Below the pieces are notes generated by a model. The model saw only the letters and a list, made by a program, of their open reading frames with translations, was not told where the DNA came from and did not search any database. Shown here in pieces: positions 43,333 through 51,906 of a stretch of DNA of 64,000 bases. The position numbers and the translations under genes were made by a program. The stretch is taken from the NCBI RefSeq assembly GCF_002849595.1, contig NZ_NRQR01000013.1:186001-250000 (forward strand). Reading direction: 5' to 3'. Numbering within the stretch: the first letter of the stretch is position 1; every line of letters starts with the position of its first letter. Source of the DNA: Luteimonas rhizosphaerae. Lineage in GTDB: Bacteria > Pseudomonadota > Gammaproteobacteria > Xanthomonadales > Xanthomonadaceae.

Positions 43333-45912
43333 CCAGCACGTCTTCCTGCGGCAATCCGCGCAGGTTGTAGTTGTTCGCGATGACGTAGCCGTAGGCGCCG
43401 GCATCCGCGACCAGCATCGCGTCGCCTTCCGCCGTGGCCTCGGGCAGCAGGCGTCCGTGGCCGAAGACGTCGCTCGATTCGCAGATCGGACCGACGATCT
43501 CGAACGCGGAGTCGGCGGGCGACGCCCAGCGCGCCAGGTTGTGGATGCCGTGCCAGGCGTCGTACAGCGCGGGGCGCATCAGCGAATGCATGCCGGCATC
43601 CAACCCGACGCGGCGCACGCCCTGCTTTTCCACCACCTGGGTCACCTCGGCCAGCAGGACACCGGCTTCGGCCACGAGGTAGCGACCCGGCTCGATCGCC
43701 AGCCGGTAACGCGGCCACGCCGCCTTGATCTCGGCCAGTCCCTCGGCCCAGGCGTCGAGGTCGAACGGCGCATCGTCCGGCCGGTACGGAATCGTCAGGC
43801 CGCCACCGATGTCGATGGTGTCGACGGTGCCGATGCCGTCGGCGACCGCCGCGAGTTCCGCATACACCTCGCGCCAGTGCCGCGGCTGGCTGATGCCGCT
43901 GCCCAGGTGCGCGTGGATGCCGGTGATGCGCACGCCGAGATCGTGCGCGGCCGCGACGAAGGTCTCGACCGCTGCCACCGGGAAGCCGAACTTCGACGCG
44001 GTGCCGCCCGTGATCACCTTGGCGTGATGGCCGTCGCCGCGCCCGAGATCGATGCGCAGCCACAGGTCGCGACCGCGGAAGGTCGCCGGCCAGTTGCGCA
44101 GCGCCTCCACGTTATCGAGCGTCACCGTCGCACCGCGTGCATAGGCCGCCTCGTACTCGCGGCGCGGCGCGAAGCTGGGCGTGAACAGCACGCGCGACGG
44201 GTCGAGGTCCGGCAGGGTCGCGAACACGTGCTCGAGTTCGCCCTGCGACACGCATTCCAGCCCGAAGCCTTCGGCGTCCAGCGCGCGCAGGATCGCCGGG
44301 TGCGGATTCGCCTTGATCGCGAAGAAGCGGCGATCGATCGGCGCGACCGCCTGCAACGCACGCGCACGCTCGCGCACCGTGGGCAGGTGGTAGACGTAGC
44401 GCGGCGTGCCCTCGCCCGCCAACGCCAGCAGGCGCGTGCGTTCGGCCTCGGCCTCCCACCATCGGGCGACGCGCGCCGGCTTGCCGAACTGGATCTCGTG
44501 CCAGCTCGGGCCGAACACGCTGGCATCGCCGACCGGCATCGCGCCGCTGTCGATCAGCTCGGCGTGCAGCACCGGCAGCAGGCCGTCGGCGTCGGCCTCG
44601 TCGATGACGAATGTCAGGTTGAGATCGTTCGACGACTGCGAGATCAGATGCACGCGTTCGCGGCCGAAGGTGGCCCAGACGTCCGACAGCTTGTGCAGCA
44701 GCGAGCGCATGCCGCGACCGACCAGGGTGATCGCCGCGCACGGCGCGATGACCTTGACCCGGCAGATCTCGGCCAGATCGTCCGACAACCGCGCCAGCAC
44801 GTCGGTACTGACGAGGTTCTCGCTCGGATCCAGCGACACGGTGACGTTGGTCTCCGAGGAGCCGATCAGGTCGACCGACAGGCCATGCCGCTTGAAGCGC
44901 TCGAACACGTCTGCGAGGAAACCAACCTGCTGCCACATGCCGATGCCTTCCATCGACACCAGCACGATGCCGTTGCGGCGGCTGATCGCCTTGACCCCCG
45001 GGACCGGCTCGGCGCTGCCGTCGATCGTCGTGCCCGGCAGGTCCGGGCGTTCGGTATCGAGGATCGCCATCGGCACGCCGCCATCGCGGCAGGGCTTGAT
45101 CGACCGCGGGTGCAGCACCTTCGCGCCGGTGGTCGCCGCGTGAGCAGGCGCGCATCCGGCACGTCGCGCGGGTTGGCGCTGAACATGCCGGGCACGTCGG
45201 TCCAGATCTCGACGCGACGCGCGCCGAGCAGCGCACCGAAGTAGGCGGCCGAGGTGTCCGAGCCGCCCCGGCCGAGGATCGCGGTGCCGCCGTCGCCGTG
45301 CCGGGCGATGAAGCCCTGGGTCAGCAGCATCCGAGGCGCCTGCGCGTCGAAGCGCGCGCGCCAGCCGGCGTCGGGTTCGCGCTCGCAGTTGACCGACAGG
45401 CGCGTCGCCCAGTCGCTCTGGTTGGGCAGCGCGATCGCATCGAGGAAGTCGCGCGCGTCGCACCAGCCGAAATCCAGGCCCTGCGCGTGCAGGTACGCGG
45501 CGCCGAGCGTCGACGACAGGAGTTCGCCCTGCCCCAGCACTTCGGCCTGCCAGTCGAGCGGCCGCGTCGCCGCGCGTGCATCGACGCGCAGCGCCTGCAA
45601 CGCGGCCAGGCGCGCACCGAGCACGGCGTCGACGTCGAGTTCGAGTTCTTCGGCGAACGCGCGATGGCGCGCGACCAGCGCAGCGACCCGCGCCGCGCTG
45701 TCGCCCGCGCCATCGGCGATCGCGGTCAGTTCGTTGGTCACGCCCGACAGCGCCGACACCACCACCAGCACGCGCGCCTCGCGCGACGCGTCCGAATGCT
45801 CCTGCGCCCGGCGTTTCGCCAGCCGGCCGATGGTGTCCCAGCGGTGGCGGCGCGACACGGAGGTGCCGCCGAACTTGAGTACGATCCAGCGATCGTCGGA
45901 GGAAGAGGACAT
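43325..45912 (-). pseudogene. lysA: Bifunctional aspartate kinase/diaminopimelate decarboxylase, frameshifted in the kinase part
   Basis: Fusion enzyme of the lysine/DAP pathway. The N-terminal aspartate kinase starts MSSSSDDRWIVLKFGGTSVS at 45912 and has LGRGGSDTSAAYFG and DVPGMFSANPRDVPDARLL. The frame then breaks near 45135. In another frame it resumes ATTGAKVLHPRSIKP, followed by ACT-type regulatory repeats (VSMEGIGMWQQVGF) and a complete PLP-type III decarboxylase: FFAIKANPHPAIL (the PLP Lys), HLGSGISQ, IEPGRYLVAEAG, and the C-terminal CESSDVFGHG. The segment normally between DARLL and TTGAKV is missing, about 28 nt. An intact gene would give about 870 residues. The product should be essential for DAP, so an assembly error is likely. 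Confidence 0.85.
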
Positions 45913-46031
45913 CGGACGTGGGGTCTCGGGCGGAAGTCGGTCGGGGCGCACGCTCACCGGCCCCCGGCGGAACCCGACGTCTTTCCGGCCTCCCGCCCGG
46001 TGCCGGATGGATCCGCGCGTCGGGACCGACG

Positions 46032-46037
46032 ATTCTA
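46032..46037 (-). promoter_or_regulatory. Possible -10 element of the aspartate kinase/DAP decarboxylase operon
   Basis: TAGAAT on the minus strand, about 120 nt upstream of the kinase start, in the gap to the divergent phzF gene. No clear -35. Confidence 0.35.
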
Positions 46038-46066
46038 AAGCAAGCCCACCATCGCCGAGACCCGCC

Positions 46067-46939
46067 ATGCCGACCCGCCGCTACCTGCAGCTCGATGTCT
46101 TCGCCGACCGGCCGGGCGCCGGCAATCCGCTGGCGGTGATCGTCGACGCGGACGGACTCGACGCCGCCGCGATGCAGTCGATCGCGGCCTGGACCAACCT
46201 GTCGGAAACGATCTTCCTGCTGCCGCCGACGGACGCGGCCGATTACCGCGTGCGCATCTTCACCCCGAGGCAGGAGCTGCCCTTCGCCGGCCATCCCAGT
46301 GTCGGTGCGGCCTGGGCGGCGCTCGACCAGGCGCTGGCGACGCCGACCGGCGACCGTCTGGTCCAGCAGTGCGCGGCGGGCCTGCTGCCGGTCCGGATCG
46401 CAGGCGACGCGGCGCATCGCACGACATCGGTGCGCGCCCCGCGCGGGGTCGAGCGCAGCGCGCCCGGGTCCGCCTCGCCGCTGCGCGCGCAGGTTCTCGC
46501 CGGATTCGGCGCGTCCGAGGCGCCCTGTGCCCTGATCGACAACGGACCACGCTGGTGGTGCATCGCACTGACCGATGAAGCCGCGGTGCGCGACGCCCGG
46601 CCACCGTTGGACGCGATCGCCGCGTGGTGCCTGGCGACCGGCGCGGTCGGCGTCGCGATCTTCGCGCCGACCGGCGACACGGCCCTGCCGCTGGTGGTGC
46701 GCGCGTTCTGCCCCGCCGACGGGATTCCCGAAGATCCGGTGACCGGCAGCGCGAATGCGGCAATCGGTGCGTGGCTCGCGGCGACCGGCGGACTCGACGC
46801 CATCGGCCCGCGCTACGTCGCCAGCCAGGGCCGCGAAGTCGGTCGCGACGGCCGGGTCACGGTCGAAGTCGACGCCGAGGGCGAGGTCTGGAACGGCGGC
46901 ACGGTGCAGGCGGTGGTCCGCGGCCGCTTCGACTGGTGA
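46067..46939 (+). CDS. PhzF family isomerase-like protein, copy 1
   Basis: PhzF/YddE family protein of 290 residues (diaminopimelate-epimerase-like fold in two halves). It begins YLQLDVFADRPGAGNPLAV; the conserved Glu aligned to PhzF Glu45 is in NLSETIFLL (about residue 47). FAGHPSVGAAWA and the C-terminal EDPVTGSANAAIG are intact. Family members isomerise small acids, but most, including this one, have no known substrate. It is divergent from the aspartate kinase/DAP decarboxylase gene and followed 38 nt later by a paralogue. Confidence 0.92.
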   Translation: MPTRRYLQLDVFADRPGAGNPLAVIVDADGLDAAAMQSIAAWTNLSETIFLLPPTDAADYRVRIFTPRQELPFAGHPSVGAAWAALDQALATPTGDRLVQQCAAGLLPVRIAGDAAHRTTSVRAPRGVERSAPGSASPLRAQVLAGFGASEAPCALIDNGPRWWCIALTDEAAVRDARPPLDAIAAWCLATGAVGVAIFAPTGDTALPLVVRAFCPADGIPEDPVTGSANAAIGAWLAATGGLDAIGPRYVASQGREVGRDGRVTVEVDAEGEVWNGGTVQAVVRGRFDW

Positions 46940-46977
46940 GCGGATTGGTAAGCTGTCGCGCCGCGCGGTCCCCTGCC

Positions 46978-47853
46978 ATGACTTCACGCCGTTTCGTCCA
47001 GCTGGACGTGTTTGCCGACCGGCCCGGTGCCGGCAATCCGCTGGCCGTGGTGCTCGATGCCGACGGTCTCGACGACGCCACGATGCAGGCGATCGCCCGC
47101 TGGACGCGTCTGCCAGAGACCACCTTCGTGTTCCCGGCGATCGACGCCGACAGCAGCTACCGCATCCGCATGTTCAGTCCGCGCCGCGAGGTGCCGTTCG
47201 CCGGTCACCCGAGCGTCGGCACCGCGCACGCCGTGCTCGAGGCCGGACTGGCGACGCCGCGCGACGGCCGCCTGGTGCAGGACGGCATCGCCGGCAAGCT
47301 GCCGCTGGAGATCGTCGGCGACGGCGCGACCCGCACCATCGCCGTCCGCACGCCGCGCGCACGCGTGGTCGAAGTCGCCGATGCCGGCGATCCGCGGCTT
47401 CGCGCCGCGGTCGCGGGCCTGCCGCTCGGCGTGCTGCCGCCGGCGCTGATGGATGGCGGCCGGCGCTGGTGGATCGCGGAACTGGCCGACGAAGCCGCGC
47501 TGCGCGGCGCGACGCCCGACTGGACCGCGATCGGCGCGCTGGCCGAGGCAACCGAGAGCATGGGCCTGTGCGTGTTCGCGCGCTCGGACGATCCGGTGCA
47601 CCACCTCGCGGTGCGCGCCTTCGTCGGTGCGACCGGACCGTTCGAGGACGCCGCCTCCGGCGCGGCGAACGCGACGCTCGCGGCGTGGCTGGCCTCCCGC
47701 GACGCGCTGCCGGGCGCGGACGGCCGTTACCGCATCAGCCAGGGCCGCGAGGTCGGCTACGACGCGATCATCGAACTGCATGTCGACGGCGACGGCGACG
47801 TCTGGTCGGGTGGCCGCGTGCAGACCGTGGTGCGCGGCACGATCGACTGGTAG
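46978..47853 (+). CDS. PhzF family isomerase-like protein, copy 2
   Basis: Second PhzF-fold protein, 291 residues, starting FVQLDVFADRPGAGNPLAVV like copy 1; the Glu45 equivalent is in LPETTFVF. The N-terminal GHPSVGTAHA is conserved, but the C-terminal motif reads EDAASGAANATLA where copy 1 has EDPVTGSANAAIG. The second substrate-binding edge has therefore changed. The pair is a tandem duplication that has diverged. Substrate unknown. Confidence 0.92.
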   Translation: MTSRRFVQLDVFADRPGAGNPLAVVLDADGLDDATMQAIARWTRLPETTFVFPAIDADSSYRIRMFSPRREVPFAGHPSVGTAHAVLEAGLATPRDGRLVQDGIAGKLPLEIVGDGATRTIAVRTPRARVVEVADAGDPRLRAAVAGLPLGVLPPALMDGGRRWWIAELADEAALRGATPDWTAIGALAEATESMGLCVFARSDDPVHHLAVRAFVGATGPFEDAASGAANATLAAWLASRDALPGADGRYRISQGREVGYDAIIELHVDGDGDVWSGGRVQTVVRGTIDW

Positions 47854-47869
47854 TCCGCGCCGCGCTGGA

Positions 47870-48583
47870 TCAGCGTGCGGCTTCGCCGGCGTCGCCCGTT
47901 TCGAGGCCATCGAGCCATGCCGACGCCGCGGCGGCGGTCCGCGCTGCCGCGTTTCCGAGCAGCGGCCCGACGTGGCTGGTCGCCGGCGACACCCACACCG
48001 TGGCCTGCCAGGCGTGTGCCCACGCGCGCGTGACCGCGGGCGGCACGTCGTCGTCGCGCGTCGACACCACGCACAGCACCGGGCACGCGGGACGCGCGAC
48101 GGCGAGACCCGCGCCGGCATCGCGCAGCACCCGTCCGCTCTCGTCGCGCCAGCCCTGCATCGCCCGGCGCGCGGTGGCGGCATCGGCATCCGGCAGCGCG
48201 CGACGTGTCGATGCCAGCCGCGCATGCCGTCCCCACGGCACGACGTCCGGCCAGTGCCGCAATGGAAGATCCGCATGCCATGGCGCGGGCGGCAGCGGAT
48301 TGACCAGGACCAGCGCATCCACCGCGTCCGCGCAGGCCGCGGCCAGCAGACCGCCGAGACTCGCGCCGACCAGGACGCGCGGCCGCGTCGACGGCATCGC
48401 CAGCGCCGCGTCCACCTGCCGCCGGTAGTCGTCGAAGCGCGTCGCGGCGAGTCCGGCCGCGACGGGGCGCAGATCGGGCGTGGCGACGCGACAGCCGCGC
48501 GCTTCGAACACCGCGCGCCACAGGTCCCATTCCCAGCCGCCGCCGCCGGCGCCATGGAGCATCAGCACGTCGCACCGGCTCAT
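47870..48583 (-). CDS. Alpha/beta hydrolase
   Basis: A 237-residue alpha/beta-hydrolase-fold protein. It starts RCDVLMLHGAGGGGWEWDLW (oxyanion HG motif); the nucleophile elbow is LVGASLGGLLAA (Ser in GASLG, about residue 94), Asp lies in STRDDDVPPA and a late His in PATSHVGPLL. The triad is thus complete. No signal peptide, so cytoplasmic. The substrate cannot be inferred. It ends 16 nt from the convergent phzF copy 2. Confidence 0.85.
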   Translation of the reverse strand: MSRCDVLMLHGAGGGGWEWDLWRAVFEARGCRVATPDLRPVAAGLAATRFDDYRRQVDAALAMPSTRPRVLVGASLGGLLAAACADAVDALVLVNPLPPAPWHADLPLRHWPDVVPWGRHARLASTRRALPDADAATARRAMQGWRDESGRVLRDAGAGLAVARPACPVLCVVSTRDDDVPPAVTRAWAHAWQATVWVSPATSHVGPLLGNAAARTAAAASAWLDGLETGDAGEAAR

Positions 48584-48688
48584 CCCTCACACCCGCGACG
48601 CGTGGCGCCGCCATGCCGCCGGTCGTCGACACGACGCGCTTGCGGCCGCGCCTTCGCATCCGCAGGGCGCGCGTTGCGCACACACGAA

Positions 48689-48718
48689 GACGCCGCGCCG
48701 GAAGCCCGGCACGGCGTC
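48689..48718 (-). terminator. Putative terminator after osmC
   Basis: Long, nearly perfect hairpin GACGCCG-C-GCCGG-N4-CCGGC-A-CGGCGTC, 27 nt after the osmC stop. It lacks a strong T-run, so the function is moderately supported. Confidence 0.5.
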
Positions 48719-48745
48719 GCGATTCCGCAGGCAAGGGCCAAGCGG

Positions 48746-49180
48746 TCAGCCCAGCAGTTCGGCTTCCAGGCTGATCGGCACGGCCGACAGCGCCTTCGAC
48801 ACCGGGCAGTGCTGCTTGGCATCGTCGGCGAGTTCGCGGAACTTCACCGCATCGATGCCGGGCACCTTGGCCGTCGTCTTCAGCCGGATCGCGCTGAGCG
48901 TCGGGCCGCCTTCCATCGACAGGTCGACGTCGGCGCGCGTGTCGAGCGATTCCGGCGGAAACCCCGCGTCGCTGAGCTTGGCCGACAGCGCCATCGTGAA
49001 GCAGCCCGCGTGCGCGGCCGCGATCAGCTCTTCGGGGTTCGTGCCCTTCTCATCGCCGAAGCGGCTGCTGAAGGCATAACGGGTGTTGTCGAGCAGGCCG
49101 CTCTGCGGCGTCGACAGCGCGCCCTTGCCGGTCTTCAGATCGCCTGCCCAATGGGCGGTCGCGTGACGGGAAATTCCCAT
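48746..49180 (-). CDS. osmC: OsmC family peroxidase
   Basis: OsmC-type thiol peroxidase of 144 residues that reduces organic hydroperoxides. The two active-site cysteines are in AAHAGCFTMALS (about residue 59) and KQHCPVSKALSAV (about 125), with the conserved Arg in NTRYAFSSRFG and the Glu in NPEELIAAAH. MGISRHATAHW at the start and the pattern DVDLSMEG fit OsmC rather than Ohr. The ATG at 49180 was chosen; an upstream extension to 49216 has no homology. It is transcribed alone, divergent from the DUF2784 gene. Confidence 0.93.
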   Translation of the reverse strand: MGISRHATAHWAGDLKTGKGALSTPQSGLLDNTRYAFSSRFGDEKGTNPEELIAAAHAGCFTMALSAKLSDAGFPPESLDTRADVDLSMEGGPTLSAIRLKTTAKVPGIDAVKFRELADDAKQHCPVSKALSAVPISLEAELLG

Positions 49181-49312
49181 GGTCGTGCTCCTGTTCGGGT
49201 GGAAGGCGCCGAGCATACGCCGGCCTTCGTGACGCGCGCGTCCGGGATCGGGCGTGCACCTGCGCCCGGCATGCCGCGGCGTTAGGCTGGTTGCGTCCTT
49301 TCCGGAATCGCC

Positions 49313-49744
49313 ATGACCGCCTCCGTTGCCGCGCTGCTCGCCGATCTGATGCTGACCCTACACGTCGCGCTGGCCGGCTTCGTCGTGGTCGTCGCCCTGG
49401 CGGTCGTGATCGGCGGACCACTCGGTTGGCGCTGGGTGCGTCGCCGCAGGTTGCGCATCACCCATCTGGCGCTGGTCGGGGTGATCGCGGCGCAGGCGTG
49501 GCTGGGCCTGCTGTGTCCGCTGACGGTATGGGAACGCGACCTGCGCCGGGTGGCCGGCCAGCCCGTCTACGCCGAATCCTTCGTCGAGCACTGGCTGTCG
49601 CGGGTGCTGTATTTCGAGGCGCCGTGGTGGGTGTTCGTCGCGGCCTATTCGCTGCTGGCCCTGCTGGTGTTGCTCGGCTGGTGGCGCTGGCCGCCGGCGT
49701 CCGCCGGCGATTCCGCTTCGAGGGACGGCAAGCGCACCCCGTAA
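49313..49744 (+). CDS. DUF2784 family membrane protein
   Basis: A 143-residue protein with four likely membrane helices (LHVALAGFVVVVALAVVIGG, ITHLALVGVIAAQAWLGLL, and a C-terminal pair). The conserved cysteine-containing LLCPLTVWERDLRR and an HWLSRVLYFEAPWWVF segment are typical of DUF2784. Members are uncharacterised, and the Cys/His placement has led to speculation about haem or thiol chemistry. Monocistronic between osmC and the HU gene. Confidence 0.85.
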   Translation: MTASVAALLADLMLTLHVALAGFVVVVALAVVIGGPLGWRWVRRRRLRITHLALVGVIAAQAWLGLLCPLTVWERDLRRVAGQPVYAESFVEHWLSRVLYFEAPWWVFVAAYSLLALLVLLGWWRWPPASAGDSASRDGKRTP

Positions 49745-49779
49745 TCCGCCAAAAGACCCTGTTTTTTTGCGGTTTCCTA

Positions 49780-49808
49780 TTGGCGCGGGTGTCGGGATGC
49801 CCTACATT
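49780..49808 (+). promoter_or_regulatory. Predicted sigma70 promoter of the HU-family gene
   Basis: TTGGCG (-35, 49780-49785) and TACATT (-10, 49803-49808) with a 17-nt spacer, 62 nt upstream of the ATG. It is preceded by a TTTTTTT run at 49762-49768. Spacing and sequence are good; usage is inferred. Confidence 0.6.
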
Positions 49809-49869
49809 CCGCTTGCCGGCACGTTTCGGCCAGGACACACACTCCATTTCTCGAGGGAACAAGACACTC

Positions 49870-50271
49870 ATGGCAACGAAGAAGGCCACCACCAAGAAAG
49901 CAGCGCCGAAGAAGGCAGCGCCGAAGAAGGCCGCCGCCGCGAAGCCGGCAGCGCCGAAGCCGATCAAGGAAACCCTGAGCAAGTCGGCTCTGGTTGCCCA
50001 CATCGCCGATGGCACCGGTGTTGCAGCGAAGGACGTGCGCGCCGTGATGGCCGCGCTCGAAGGCGCCGTGCACGGCTCGATCAGCAAGAAGGGCGCGGGT
50101 TCGTTCACCCTCCCCGGCCTGCTGAAGATCACGTCGGTCAGCGTGCCGGCCAAGCCGAAGCGCAAGGGCATCAACCCCTTCACCAAGGAAGAGCAGTGGT
50201 TCGCCGCCAAGCCGGCCTCGGTCAAGGTGAAGGTGCGCCCGCTGAAGAAGCTCAAGGACGCCGCCGCCTGA
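49870..50271 (+). CDS. HU family DNA-binding protein with histone H1-like N-terminal tail
   Basis: A 133-residue nucleoid-associated protein. Residues 1-37 form a Lys/Ala/Pro-rich tail with repeated APKKAA units, like the C-terminal tails of histone H1. An HU/IHF domain (about 38-128) follows: LSKSALVAHIADGTGVAAKDVRAVMAAL for the helices and SFTLPGLLKITSVSVPAKPKRKGINPFT for the DNA-binding arms. The C-terminus is again basic. Similar tailed HU proteins occur in Xanthomonadaceae and other GC-rich bacteria. Strongly expressed context: consensus-like promoter and its own terminator. Confidence 0.92.
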   Translation: MATKKATTKKAAPKKAAPKKAAAAKPAAPKPIKETLSKSALVAHIADGTGVAAKDVRAVMAALEGAVHGSISKKGAGSFTLPGLLKITSVSVPAKPKRKGINPFTKEEQWFAAKPASVKVKVRPLKKLKDAAA

Positions 50272-50300
50272 TTCCGGGCGCGACATCCTGCGACACCGAT

Positions 50301-50330
50301 CGGGACGGCTTGCGCCGTCCCGATTTCGTT
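50301..50330 (+). terminator. Terminator after the HU-family gene
   Basis: Hairpin CGGGACGGC-N4-GCCGTCCCG followed by ATTTCGTTT, 29 nt after the stop. Confidence 0.75.
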
Positions 50331-50422
50331 TGGGCCTACGGGTGATGGTGGTCGCCTAACATCCGGCAAACGCCCCGACGGGCAAGATCGCACGCCTTCC
50401 TTCACCAACACGGAACGACCAG

Positions 50423-51067
50423 ATGAGCTTCCAGGGTTTCCTCAATCACCTCCTGTCCTTGCAGGCCGGCGGCAAGTCCGCGTCCGGCGGTGGCGGCAGC
50501 CTGCTCAATGCCGACTTCGGCAAGGGCGCGATCAGCGGCGGTGCGCTCGGCCTGCTGCTGGGCAAGAACAAGTCGACGCGCAAGGTCGCGACCTATGGCG
50601 GACTCGCGGCGATCGGCGTGATGGCCTACAAGGCCTACGGCGATTACCAGAAGCAGCAGGCCGGCGCGGCCGCGGCGCCGCCGCAGACCGTCGATCGCCT
50701 GCCGCCGCCGCAGGCCGACCTGCACAGCCAGGCGATCCTCAAGGCGCTGGTCGCCGCCGCCAAGGCCGACGGCCACATGGACGCGCGCGAACGTGCGGTC
50801 ATCGAAGGCGAGTTCGCGCGCATCGACGAGGGCGCCGATGTCCAGCGCTGGCTGCATGCCGAACTGGAGAAGCCGCTGGATCCGGCCGAAGTCGCCAGCG
50901 TCGCCACCACGCCGGAAATCGCGTCTGAAATGTATCTCGCCAGCCTGCTGGTCGCCGACGAGCAGAACTTCATGGAGCGCAGCTATCTCGACGAGCTCGC
51001 CCGCCAGCTGAAGATCGACGAGGCGCTGAAGCAGCGGCTCGCGCAGGAACTGCGCGACGCGCAGTAA
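50423..51067 (+). CDS. DUF533/TerB-like membrane-associated protein
   Basis: A 214-residue protein. A glycine-rich N-terminal half with a hydrophobic segment (GGALGLLLGKNKSTRKVATYGGLAAIGVMAYKAY, about 40-73) is typical of the DUF533 family. A TerB-like all-helical domain follows (about 100-210; LVAAAKADGHMDARERAVIEGEF, ASLLVADEQNFMERSYLDELARQLK). These proteins are often membrane-anchored and of unknown function. TerB relatives bind metal through the acidic DGHMDxxE-type loop seen here. Own terminator at 51092-51123. Confidence 0.85.
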   Translation: MSFQGFLNHLLSLQAGGKSASGGGGSLLNADFGKGAISGGALGLLLGKNKSTRKVATYGGLAAIGVMAYKAYGDYQKQQAGAAAAPPQTVDRLPPPQADLHSQAILKALVAAAKADGHMDARERAVIEGEFARIDEGADVQRWLHAELEKPLDPAEVASVATTPEIASEMYLASLLVADEQNFMERSYLDELARQLKIDEALKQRLAQELRDAQ

Positions 51068-51091
51068 GCACGAGGTCCGCGTCACGACATC

Positions 51092-51123
51092 GACCCCGCG
51101 CCGTCCGGCCGGGGTCTTTTTTT
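51092..51123 (+). terminator. Rho-independent terminator after the DUF533 gene
   Basis: Hairpin GACCCCG...CGGGGTC with an internal GCC/GGC pair, followed by a run of T residues (51117-51123). Canonical. Confidence 0.88.
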
Positions 51124-51226
51124 GCGCGCGTTGTCCGCCGACTCGACGATGCATCGACGCCCTGGCGCGCGGCAGCGCGCCGTGCATCTCACATGGCGTC
51201 ACGGCCGCGGCCGGTAGCGTGCCGGC

Positions 51227-51868
51227 ATGTCCGATCCCGTCGCATCCCCCTCTTCCCCGCGCGCCAGGCGCGATTACGGTCCGCAGCTGCGGCGCACCTT
51301 GCGGTTCGTGTTCACCCTCGCGCTGCTCGCTGCGGCCGGCCACTGGGCCTGGCACCAACCGTTCATGGCCAAGCCCCGCGCGATCTCGGCGCTGGCGACG
51401 ATGCCCGCGCCCGTCAGCCTGGCGATGCCGGTCGAAGGCGTCGACGCGAGCCGCGTCGCCGACACCTACGGCGCACCCCGCGGCAGCGACCGCCAGCACG
51501 AGGGCGTCGACATTTTCGCCCCGCGCGGCACGCCGGTGCGTAGCGCTACGCAAGGCCTGGTGACCTCGGTGCGCGAAGGCGGCCTCGGCGGGCGTCAGGT
51601 CTGGGTCATGGGGCCGGGCCGGCAGCGCCATTACTACGCGCATCTCGACGACTGGGCGCCGCTGCTGGAACCCGGCGATCTGGTGCAGGCCGGCGACATG
51701 CTCGGCACCGTCGGCGACACCGGCAATGCGCGCGGCACGCCGCCGCACCTGCATTACGGCGTCTACGCCAGCGATGGCGCTTACGACCCGCTGCCGCTGC
51801 TGCTCGCGGCCTCGACCGACGCGACGGACGCGCCCGACACCGAGACCGACGCGGGCACATCGCGCTAG
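51227..51868 (+). CDS. M23 family metallopeptidase
   Basis: Envelope M23 (LytM-like) zinc endopeptidase of 213 residues, probably cutting peptidoglycan cross-links. One N-terminal membrane helix (about 27-43) anchors it with the domain in the periplasm. The zinc motif HEGVDIFAPRGTPV (HxxxD, about residue 90) and the second motif HLHYGVY (HxH, about 175) are intact, so it is likely active. A short Asp/Thr-rich tail ends the protein. It leads a run of small envelope genes. Confidence 0.92.
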   Translation: MSDPVASPSSPRARRDYGPQLRRTLRFVFTLALLAAAGHWAWHQPFMAKPRAISALATMPAPVSLAMPVEGVDASRVADTYGAPRGSDRQHEGVDIFAPRGTPVRSATQGLVTSVREGGLGGRQVWVMGPGRQRHYYAHLDDWAPLLEPGDLVQAGDMLGTVGDTGNARGTPPHLHYGVYASDGAYDPLPLLLAASTDATDAPDTETDAGTSR

Positions 51869-51906
51869 CATCGGCGGGCGCCGCGCCGGCGCGCCCGGAT
51901 ATCGCC

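Noticed and set aside
51165-51200. Third copy of the REP-like repeat
   Set aside because: The stretch has a GCGCGC hairpin, but the boundary and the ggcgtttct tail are absent, so similarity may be only base composition.
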